DNA from: Pseudomonas chlororaphis subsp. aurantiaca
Lineage (GTDB): Bacteria > Pseudomonadota > Gammaproteobacteria > Pseudomonadales > Pseudomonadaceae
NCBI RefSeq assembly: GCF_013466605.1
Contig: NZ_CP059162.1
Span: forward strand, 6,572,001 to 6,636,000
Reading direction: 5' to 3'
DNA: 64,000 nucleotides
In this document: positions 9,852 to 16,483 of the stretch, one piece after another
Layout of the letters: every line of letters starts with the position of its first letter
Position numbering within the stretch: position 1 is the stretch's first letter
Notes under the pieces: model-generated
What the model saw: only the letters and a program-made list of their open reading frames with translations
Databases searched by the model: none
Told to the model about the DNA's origin: nothing
Made by a program: the position numbers and the translations under genes

Positions 9852-11039
9852 TCACGCATCGGGACGGGTACCCAGGCCCATGGCCTGTCGCGCGAACCAG
9901 CGCTTGGCCGGTGGCAGCAGGTCCAGGCCCAACAGCCCGATATTGCGCCCCAGGGACACCAGCGGCAGCTTGCTGCCGAACAGCCGGGTGACCTGGTCGG
10001 AGAAGCCCACGGTCAGGTCCTGGTCCAGGCGCTGCCGCTCGCGGTAGGCTTGCAAGATGCTGAAATCGCCGGGCGGCGTCGGGCTGACCAGCAAGGCATC
10101 GGCCAGCGCCTGGGCATCTCGCAACGATAGGTTGAAACCCTGCCCGGCAATCGGGTGCAGGCTATGGGCCGCGTTGCCCAGCACCACCAGATGAGGACGT
10201 ACCTGCTCCTCGGCCTCCACCAGCGACAATGGGTAAAGATGCCGCGCGCCGACCTGTTTCAGGGTGCCCAGGCGATAACCGAATATTCCCTGCAATTCGC
10301 TGAGGAAGCTGCGTTCATCCAGCGCGGCCAGGCGCTGCGCGTCCATGCCCAGACGGGTCCAGACCAGCGCGCAACGGTTCTCCGGCAGCGGCAGCAGGGC
10401 CATCGGGCCGTCGTCGGTGAAGCGCTCGAAGGCCATGCCGTTATGGGCTTCGCTCGGGGTGATATTGGCGATCAGCGCGCTCTGGTTGTAGGGGCGCTTT
10501 TTCACCCCGATACCCAGTTGCTCGCGCAGCCCGGAGCGACCGCCGTCGGCCAGCACCGCCAGCTCGCAGTCCAGGCTGGTTTCATCGTTGAGGGTCAGGC
10601 GGTAGCCGTCTTCCAACGGCTCCATGCGCGTGACTTCGGCCGGGCAGCGCCAGCTCACCACGTCCTTGTCCAGCCCCTGCCAGAGGCATTGGCCGAGCCA
10701 GGCGTTTTCCACCACATAACCGAGGGCGGGAACGCCCTCCTCCATGGCCGACAGCCGCGCGGTGGAAAACCGCCCACGGTCGGAGACATGGATCTGTTTG
10801 ATCGGCTCGGCGCGGCGGGAGATTTCCTGCCATACACCCAGGCGTTGGTAGATCTGCCGCGCGCCGAACGACAGCGCCGAAGAACGCGCGTCGTAGCTGG
10901 GCTGATAGGTATCGCCCGGAGCGAATGGCTCGATCAGTACGATTTTCCAGCCACGCTCCTTGGCGCCGGCCTGCAGGGCCAGGGCCAGGCTGGCACCGAC
11001 CAGGCCACCGCCGATGATCGCCAGATTGACCCGGTTCAT
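9852..11039 (-). CDS. ubiH: 2-octaprenyl-6-methoxyphenol hydroxylase
   Basis: A 395-residue FAD monooxygenase catalysing the C1 hydroxylation step of aerobic ubiquinone synthesis. It has the N-terminal NLAIIGGGLVGASLALALQ, a central VLADGGRSGLREQLGI segment and the C-terminal VVLGNAAHSLHPIAGQGFNLS flavin motif. It overlaps pepP by four bases (ATGA), so the two are translationally coupled. It is clearly a paralogue of the neighbouring ubiI. The pepP-ubiH-ubiI order is the standard gammaproteobacterial cluster. Confidence 0.93.
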   Translation of the reverse strand: MNRVNLAIIGGGLVGASLALALQAGAKERGWKIVLIEPFAPGDTYQPSYDARSSALSFGARQIYQRLGVWQEISRRAEPIKQIHVSDRGRFSTARLSAMEEGVPALGYVVENAWLGQCLWQGLDKDVVSWRCPAEVTRMEPLEDGYRLTLNDETSLDCELAVLADGGRSGLREQLGIGVKKRPYNQSALIANITPSEAHNGMAFERFTDDGPMALLPLPENRCALVWTRLGMDAQRLAALDERSFLSELQGIFGYRLGTLKQVGARHLYPLSLVEAEEQVRPHLVVLGNAAHSLHPIAGQGFNLSLRDAQALADALLVSPTPPGDFSILQAYRERQRLDQDLTVGFSDQVTRLFGSKLPLVSLGRNIGLLGLDLLPPAKRWFARQAMGLGTRPDA

Positions 11040-12370
11040 GCTGCATGGCTCCGTGCGGCGGCCATCAGAGCCTCGATCTCGGCCACGGTTTTTGGCACGC
11101 CATCGGTGAGAATTTCACAGCCTTGCTTGGTTACCACCACGTCATCCTCGATGCGCACGCCAATGCCGCGCCATTTCTTCGCCACGTTCTGATTGTCCGG
11201 CGCGATGTAGATACCCGGCTCGACCGTCAGGGCCATGCCGACTTCCAGCACCCGCCATTCGCCGCCGACCTTGTACTCGCCGACATCATGCACATCCATG
11301 CCCAGCCAGTGGCCGGCGCGGTGCATGTAAAACGCCTTGTAGGCTTCGCTGGCGATCAACTCGTCCACCTCGCCTTCGAGCAGCCCCAGCTTGACCAGCC
11401 CGGCGGTGATCACCCTGACGGTTGCCTCGTGAGCCTGGTTCCAGTGCTTGTTCGGCGCGATCTCGGCAAAGGCGGCTTCCTGGGAGGCCAGCACCAGCTC
11501 ATAGATCGCCTTCTGCTCAGCGGAAAACTTGCCGTTCACCGGCCAGGTGCGGGTGATATCACTGGCATAACAATCGATCTCGCAACCGGCGTCGATCAGC
11601 ACCATATCGCCGTCCTTGAGCAACGCGTCGTTCTGCTGGTAATGCAGGATGCAGCTGTTGCGCCCGGCGGCGACGATCGAGCCGTAGGCCGACATCTTCG
11701 CCCCGCCCCGGCGGAATTCGTAGTCCAGCTCGGCTTCCAGGCTGAACTCGTACAGACCCGGCCGGCTGGCCTGCATGGCCCGAATATGGGCTTGGGCGGA
11801 AATCCGCGCGGCCTCGCGCATCACCTTCACTTCCGCCGCCGATTTATACAGGCGCATGTCGTGCAGCAGATGATCCAGGGCAACGAATTCGTTCGGCGGC
11901 TGGGCACCCAGGTGCGCCTTGGAGCGGATCACGTTGATCCACTCCATCAGGTGGCGATCGAACTCGGGGTTGCTGCCCATGGCCGAATACACCCGGTCGC
12001 GGCCTTCGATAAGGCCCGGCAGGATGTCGTCGATATCGGTAATGGGGAAGGCGTCGTCGGCGCCGTAATCGCGAATCGCGCCTTCCTGCCCAGCCCGCAG
12101 GCCGTCCCAGAGTTCGCGCTCGGCATTGCGCTCGCGGCAGAACAGGATGTACTCGCCATGCTCGCGACCGGGCATCAGCACGATCACCGCCTGGGGTTCG
12201 GGAAAGCCGCTGAGGTATTGGAAATCGCTGTCCTGGCGGTAGACATGCTCGACGTCGCGGTTGCGGATCGCCACCGCGGCAGCCGGCAGGATCGCGATGC
12301 TGTTGGGTTCCATCTGCGCCATGAGCGCCTTGCGGCGGCGGGTGTATTCCGATTTCGGGATATGGATCAT
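11036..12370 (-). CDS. pepP: Xaa-Pro aminopeptidase P
   Basis: A 444-residue metallopeptidase that removes N-terminal residues preceding proline. It has the N-terminal AMP_N domain (MIHIPKSEYTRRRKALMAQM) and the C-terminal pita-bread catalytic domain. The dinuclear metal ligands are visible: DAGCEIDCYASDITRTW (two Asp), HWLGMDVHDVG (His), TVEPGIYI (Glu) and GVRIEDD (Glu). ATG 12370 is used. It sits 27 bp downstream of ygfB and overlaps ubiH by 4 bp. Length and motifs are normal. Confidence 0.95.
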   Translation of the reverse strand: MIHIPKSEYTRRRKALMAQMEPNSIAILPAAAVAIRNRDVEHVYRQDSDFQYLSGFPEPQAVIVLMPGREHGEYILFCRERNAERELWDGLRAGQEGAIRDYGADDAFPITDIDDILPGLIEGRDRVYSAMGSNPEFDRHLMEWINVIRSKAHLGAQPPNEFVALDHLLHDMRLYKSAAEVKVMREAARISAQAHIRAMQASRPGLYEFSLEAELDYEFRRGGAKMSAYGSIVAAGRNSCILHYQQNDALLKDGDMVLIDAGCEIDCYASDITRTWPVNGKFSAEQKAIYELVLASQEAAFAEIAPNKHWNQAHEATVRVITAGLVKLGLLEGEVDELIASEAYKAFYMHRAGHWLGMDVHDVGEYKVGGEWRVLEVGMALTVEPGIYIAPDNQNVAKKWRGIGVRIEDDVVVTKQGCEILTDGVPKTVAEIEALMAAARSHAA

Positions 12371-12397
12371 GGGCAGACGGATTTCCCTATCGAACGA

Positions 12398-12955
12398 TCA
12401 GTGCAGAGAAGGCTTGGCGGCCGGTTCAACCGTCTTGTTGGTCTCGGTGAACAGCAGCAGCGGGGCGACCCGCAGGTATTCCATCACTTCCATGTAGTCG
12501 CTTTCGCCGTCGTCGGACTCTTCCAGTGCGTCCTGCACCTGGGCAATCGCCGCAAGGTCCTGCAACACTTCCGTGGCCTCGGCGCTCAGGGCGCTGCTGT
12601 CGCGGGAGTTCAGGCCGAAACCGGTGAGGAAACCCTGGCACCATTGACCCAGGGCCGCGGCGCGCTCGGCCAGCGGGGCGTCGTCGGTGGGCAGCAGCAG
12701 AACGACGGTCATGTCGTCGCTGGTCAGCTCGCCCTTGACCATCTCCTGCAGGCCGATCAAGGCGTTGCGAATATTGTCCTGCGGCTCGCCTTCGAGCAGT
12801 TCGGCGGCGTCGATCAGCCAGCCGTCGACCTCGAAGCCGGCGCCGGCGCAGCTGCGACCCAGCAACAGGCCATGCAATTCGGCAGGCGAGACAGGGTGAC
12901 CGCTGCTGCTGAGCAGGGTGGCGAAGGCGTTGTACGGGGAATTCTGAATGGGCAT
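12398..12955 (-). CDS. ygfB: YgfB/YecA family protein (UPF0149)
   Basis: A 185-residue all-helical protein of the UPF0149 family, first gene of the pepP-ubiH-ubiI operon. Family hallmarks are [16 protein letters not shown] near residue 22 and [14 protein letters not shown] in the middle. In P. aeruginosa YgfB has been reported to affect ampDh3/beta-lactamase regulation, which I know only as family background. ATG 12955 gives [11 protein letters not shown]. It is divergent from the small gene at 13096, with a 140-bp shared promoter region. Confidence 0.9.
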   Translation of the reverse strand: MPIQNSPYNAFATLLSSSGHPVSPAELHGLLLGRSCAGAGFEVDGWLIDAAELLEGEPQDNIRNALIGLQEMVKGELTSDDMTVVLLLPTDDAPLAERAAALGQWCQGFLTGFGLNSRDSSALSAEATEVLQDLAAIAQVQDALEESDDGESDYMEVMEYLRVAPLLLFTETNKTVEPAAKPSLH

Positions 12956-13095
12956 GGGTAGCTAGGCGCCAAGCGGCGCAATGTCTAGAATGGAGGCCTT
13001 GTATCCTAGCATCGGCAGACGCGCCAAGACCATCGAGGGCGTCAACTCGTTTGCCCGGGCAGTTGCCACTCATCAGACAAATCCAGTGGGATCCA

Positions 13096-13305
13096 ATGGA
13101 AGACACCGATCTGCAAGCGCTGATGGCTAGACTCGAACTGCTAATTGGCCGGGTCGAGCAACTAAAGAGTCAAAACACACTCTTATTAGCTCAGGAAAAG
13201 ACTTGGCGCGAGGAACGCGCGCACCTCATTGAAAAAAACGAAATCGCCCGGCGTAAGGTCGAATCGATGATTTCGCGCCTCAAGGCCCTGGAGCAAGACT
13301 CATGA
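13096..13305 (+). CDS. TIGR02449-family small coiled-coil protein (ZapB-like)
   Basis: A 69-residue protein, almost entirely one heptad-rich helix (LQALMARLELLIGRVEQLKS..., then KVESMISRLKALEQDS). It is immediately upstream of zapA and overlaps it by ATGA, so the two are translationally coupled. The frame is open from 13051, but ATG 13096 (MEDTDLQAL) starts the conserved family region. Its coiled-coil nature and pairing with zapA suggest a role with the cell-division Z-ring. That is inference; the family has no proven function known to me. Confidence 0.85.
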   Translation: MEDTDLQALMARLELLIGRVEQLKSQNTLLLAQEKTWREERAHLIEKNEIARRKVESMISRLKALEQDS

Positions 13306-13625
13306 GTTCAAGCAATAGCGTTACCGTGCAGATCCTCGACAAAGAGTATTCGATCATCTGCCCCCAGGAAGAACGTAGCAATCTGGTGAGCGCCGCCCGG
13401 TACCTGGATGGCAAGATGCGCGAGATCCGCAGCAGCGGCAAAGTCATTGGCGCCGATCGTATCGCCGTGATGGCCGCCCTCAATATCACCCACGATCTGC
13501 TGCACAAGCAGGACCGCCCTGACGTGCAAGCCAGCGGTTCGACCCGCGAACAGGTGCGCGATCTGCTCGAGCGCGTGGATCTGGTGCTCGCCACCGACAC
13601 CGATACAACCAAGGCTGATTCCTGA
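13302..13625 (+). CDS. zapA: Cell division protein ZapA
   Basis: A 107-residue FtsZ-associated protein that bundles Z-ring filaments. The N-terminal globular part carries VTVQILDKEYSIICPQEER and LVSAARYLDGKMREIR. The C-terminal half is a helix (DRIAVMAALNITHDLL...). It overlaps the upstream coiled-coil gene by 4 bp. The 6S RNA gene follows immediately, the classic zapA-ssrS-ygfA order of gammaproteobacteria. Confidence 0.95.
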   Translation: MSSSNSVTVQILDKEYSIICPQEERSNLVSAARYLDGKMREIRSSGKVIGADRIAVMAALNITHDLLHKQDRPDVQASGSTREQVRDLLERVDLVLATDTDTTKADS

Positions 13626-13637
13626 GGGTGGTTGCGG

Positions 13638-13643
13638 TATAAT
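13638..13643 (+). promoter_or_regulatory. -10 element of the 6S RNA promoter
   Basis: A perfect TATAAT lies 6-7 nt before the predicted 5' end of 6S RNA, just after the zapA stop codon. Confidence 0.7.
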
Positions 13644-13648
13644 CCCCA

Positions 13649-13828
13649 CCACTCCCTGGGGTGCTTGCCAGTTGGCGATGTCCCTGAGCCGATTCGCACT
13701 ACCCTGGAAGTTGCACGTTGGGCCGGTGTGCATGTCCGCTAGACGGAAAGCCTTAACGCCTACTGCATCTTCCGCCTTGAACTTTCGGGTTCAAGGGCTA
13801 AGTCGACAGCGGTTCATCCGGGGAGCCT
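13649..13828 (+). ncRNA. ssrS: 6S RNA
   Basis: The roughly 180-nt stretch between zapA and the cyclo-ligase gene has the Pseudomonas 6S pattern. The 5' strand begins ACCACTCCCTGGGG. It has the conserved GATGTCCCTGAGCCG arm, a large central bubble, an apical hairpin (CCTTGAAC and GTTCAAGG) and a closing 3' strand ending CATCCGGGGAGCC. 6S RNA binds the sigma-70 holoenzyme and mimics an open promoter in stationary phase. Both position and sequence support the call. The exact ends are estimated from the -10 box and the closing stem. Confidence 0.92.
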
Positions 13829-13840
13829 GAATTCCAGACC

Positions 13841-13877
13841 AATGCCAGCTATGCAAATAGCTGGCATTGTTTTTTTC
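13841..13877 (+). terminator. Intrinsic terminator downstream of 6S RNA
   Basis: A perfect 11-bp stem (AATGCCAGCTA with its complement) closes a 6-nt loop and is followed by GTTTTTTTC. It is a textbook Rho-independent terminator lying before the start of the cyclo-ligase gene. Confidence 0.92.
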
Positions 13878-13948
13878 GGCTCCGTTTTTTTCAGTTCCGG
13901 GTTATTTGATACGCTGTCCTGCCGTACCCCACCCGGACCCGAGCGACC

Positions 13949-14554
13949 ATGACCGAACCGGCGCCGCTTTCCCGCCCGCAACTTCGACGCATACTGCGCA
14001 AAGCCCGCCGCGCCCTCACCGCCAGCGAACAACGCCAAGCCTCTCGTGGGCTGTATCGGCAACTGGCGCAGCATCCGCTGTTCCGCCGCGCCAGGCACAT
14101 CTCCCTTTACCTGCCCATGGACGGTGAAATCGATCCGCGCCCGCTGCTGCTGGCCGCGCAACGCCGGGGCAAGGCGACCTATCTGCCGGTGCTCAGTGCC
14201 TGGCCTCAGACCAAGATGGTGTTTCAGCGCGTTTGCCCCGGGGAAAAACTGCGCCCCAACCGCTTCCGCATTCCCGAGCCACGGAGAAGCCTGGCCCGGC
14301 AACGCAAGGTCTGGGCGCTGGACCTGGTGCTGTTGCCGCTGGTCGGCTTCGATGAGGCGGGTGGACGCCTGGGAATGGGCGGTGGTTTCTATGATCGCAG
14401 CCTGGCCTATCTGGCCCGGCGCAAAAGCTGGCGCAAACCGACGCTGCTGGGGCTGGCCCATGAATGTCAGAAAGTCGCGAAACTGGATCAGGCGAGCTGG
14501 GATGTACCGCTGCACGGAACGGTGACGGACAAGAAATGGTATTTCGCGAAATAG
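13949..14554 (+). CDS. ygfA: 5-formyltetrahydrofolate cyclo-ligase
   Basis: A 201-residue enzyme that converts 5-formyl-THF to 5,10-methenyl-THF with ATP. It has the N-terminal RRILRKARRAL basic helix, SLYLPMDGEIDPRPLL, and the C-terminal nucleotide/folate motif GFDEAGGRLGMGGGFYDR. It lies downstream of zapA-ssrS as in many gammaproteobacteria, but a strong terminator (13841-13877) separates it from 6S RNA. ATG 13949 gives MTEPAPLSRPQL. The gene at 14589 faces it tail to tail. Confidence 0.92.
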   Translation: MTEPAPLSRPQLRRILRKARRALTASEQRQASRGLYRQLAQHPLFRRARHISLYLPMDGEIDPRPLLLAAQRRGKATYLPVLSAWPQTKMVFQRVCPGEKLRPNRFRIPEPRRSLARQRKVWALDLVLLPLVGFDEAGGRLGMGGGFYDRSLAYLARRKSWRKPTLLGLAHECQKVAKLDQASWDVPLHGTVTDKKWYFAK

Positions 14555-14588
14555 GCACCACCAGGAGAAAGCGGCGCCCTGGAAAGGA

Positions 14589-14735
14589 TCAACGCTTGTA
14601 AGGCTGCTGCTGTTGCGCGAGTTCGACCGGTGCGTCGGTCTTGTTGGCCCACAGGCTCTGCGCATAACCGGTTGTCACTACGCCCAAACCGAACAAAATA
14701 ACCAAAATCCATAGTAAATCCGGTTTGCGTTGCAT
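14589..14735 (-). CDS. 48-residue single-helix membrane protein, conserved in Pseudomonas
   Basis: A small gene with ATG 14735 preceded by the strong ribosome site GAGGGGGG, encoding 48 residues. A basic start (MQRKPD) is followed by one hydrophobic helix (LLWILVILFGLGVVTTGY), then a polar, glutamine-rich tail ending QQQQPYKR. A signal-anchor topology with the tail outside is likely. PAO1 has a similarly placed hypothetical gene near PA5229, from memory. Function unknown. Ribosome site, clean hydrophobic profile and stop 34 bp past the convergent cyclo-ligase gene argue that it is real. Confidence 0.75.
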   Translation of the reverse strand: MQRKPDLLWILVILFGLGVVTTGYAQSLWANKTDAPVELAQQQQPYKR

Positions 14736-14930
14736 CGATTGCCCCCCTCAGGCAAATCACACACGATGACAGCGACGGTTTCCATAACAGGCCGTGCAGC
14801 AGCGTCAAGCTTAAAATCCCGGCATTTTGCGATAACGTGAACCGACACGCAAATGCTGACGTCAACCGACTGTCGGTTTGTCATAAAATCGCCCGACAAC
14901 TTGCCCACGCCCCTCTGGAGAGCAAAGAAA

Positions 14931-15380
14931 ATGGCCTATTGGCTGCTGAAATCCGAACCGGAAGAACTCTCGATCGAGGGCCTGGCGCTCAAGAAACAGG
15001 CACGTTGGGACGGCGTGCGCAACTACCAGGCACGAAACTTCCTGCGCAACATGGCGGTGGGTGACCAGTTCTTCTTTTATCACTCCAGCTGCCCTGAACC
15101 GGGTATTGCCGGGATTGGCCGGATCATCGAGGCCGCTTACCCGGATCCGACCGCCCTGGAACCGGAAAACTCACACTTCGATCCCAAGGCCAGCGCCGAG
15201 AAAAACGCCTGGAGCGCCGTCGACGTCGCCCATGTCGAAACCTTCCCCAAGGTACTGCGCCTGGATTATCTGAAGCAGCAAACCGCCCTCGCCGAGCTGC
15301 CCCTGGTGCAGAAAGGCAGCCGGCTGTCCGTGATGCCGGTGACCGCCGAACAGTGGGCGGCGGTGCTCGCATTGCGCTGA
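14931..15380 (+). CDS. EVE-domain protein (thymocyte nuclear protein 1-like)
   Basis: A 149-residue single-domain EVE (PUA-superfamily) protein. EVE domains bind modified bases. Hallmarks are MAYWLLKSEPEE at the start, WDGVRNYQARNFLRNM and GDQFFFYHSSC, followed by GIAGIGRIIEAAYPDP. The frame is open from 14853, but ATG 14931 with GGAGAG upstream is the family start. It is a solitary gene, and its ligand is not inferable from sequence here. Confidence 0.9.
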   Translation: MAYWLLKSEPEELSIEGLALKKQARWDGVRNYQARNFLRNMAVGDQFFFYHSSCPEPGIAGIGRIIEAAYPDPTALEPENSHFDPKASAEKNAWSAVDVAHVETFPKVLRLDYLKQQTALAELPLVQKGSRLSVMPVTAEQWAAVLALR

Positions 15381-15517
15381 ACAGGCCACCAGCGCTACTC
15401 AGGCAGGCATCCCACGCACAACGTACTAGGCTTGCCCGTTCATTTGACGGACATCAAGTCGCCCCATGGCTTGAGCCGCCAGACTAGGACGCTATAGCCG
15501 CAGGGAAGCCTCCCCCA

Positions 15518-16483
15518 ATGCCGACAAATCAACGCTCCTCCCGTCTTTTTGCCTTCGCCTTGCTGGCATTGCTGCTGATCGCGGGCGGTTTTGGTTATTG
15601 GAAATCCACCCTGGACCGCCTGCCCGAAGGCTTGAGCATGGGCAACGGCCGGCTTGAAGCCACCGAAGTGCAGATCGCCAGCAAGACGCCCGGACGCCTG
15701 GCCGAAGTGCTGGTCGACGAAGGCGACAACGTATTCAAGGACCAGTTGCTGGCCCGCATGGACACCCGCACCCTGGAAGCCCAGCGCGCCCAGGCCGAGG
15801 CCGACGTGGTGCGCACCCGGGAAAACCTCGCGGCGGCCGAAGCCAACGTGCAGCTGCGCCAGAGCGAACTGCTACTGGCCAACCAGGAACTCAAGCGCTC
15901 CCGGGAACTGTTCAAGCGTGGTTTCGCCAGCCAGCAGATCATCGACCAGCAGCAGGCGCGCCTGAACACCGGCAATGCCGCCGTCCAGGCGGCCCAGGCC
16001 CAGGTCGCCGCAGTGCGCGCCGCCATTGGCTCGGCCAAGGCGCTGGTCGCCCAACTGACCAGCGAAATCGACGACAGCAGCCTGCGCGCGCCCATCGACG
16101 GCATCATCCAGTTGCGCCTGGCCGAACCGGGCGAGGTGCTGGGCGCCGGCGGCCGGGTGTTGCTGCTGATCGACCCGAGCGACCAGTACATGAACCTCTA
16201 CCTGTCCGCTTCGGTGACCGGCCGCCTGGCCGTCGGCAGCGAGGCGCGGATCCTCCTCGACGCCCTGCCTGATCAGCCACTGCCGGCGAAAATCAGCTTT
16301 GTCGCGGCCAAGTCCCAATTCACCCCCAAGGAAGTGGAAACCCGCGATGAGCGCCAAAAACTGGTGTTCCGCGTCAAGCTGCGGCTGACCCAACCCAGCG
16401 CCGTACCCCAGGCCAAGCCGGGCATGCCCGGCGCCGGCTACGTGCGCACCGCGACCGTGGACTGGCCGGCCAACCTGCAATGA
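15518..16483 (+). CDS. yhiI: HlyD-family periplasmic adaptor, YhiI-like
   Basis: A 321-residue membrane-fusion subunit. It has an N-terminal anchor helix (FAFALLALLLIAGGFGYW), a split lipoyl/barrel domain (GRLEATEVQIASKTPGRL...) and a long coiled-coil hairpin (about residues 80-180, QAEADVVRTRENLAAAEANV and RLNTGNAAVQAAQAQVAAV). The C-terminal beta domain ends PGMPGAGYVRTATVDW. It overlaps the next gene by 4 bp. Together with the ABC ATPase and permease downstream it matches E. coli yhiI-rbbA-yhhJ and PA5232-5230. It probably bridges the pump to an outer-membrane channel encoded elsewhere. Confidence 0.88.
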   Translation: MPTNQRSSRLFAFALLALLLIAGGFGYWKSTLDRLPEGLSMGNGRLEATEVQIASKTPGRLAEVLVDEGDNVFKDQLLARMDTRTLEAQRAQAEADVVRTRENLAAAEANVQLRQSELLLANQELKRSRELFKRGFASQQIIDQQQARLNTGNAAVQAAQAQVAAVRAAIGSAKALVAQLTSEIDDSSLRAPIDGIIQLRLAEPGEVLGAGGRVLLLIDPSDQYMNLYLSASVTGRLAVGSEARILLDALPDQPLPAKISFVAAKSQFTPKEVETRDERQKLVFRVKLRLTQPSAVPQAKPGMPGAGYVRTATVDWPANLQ

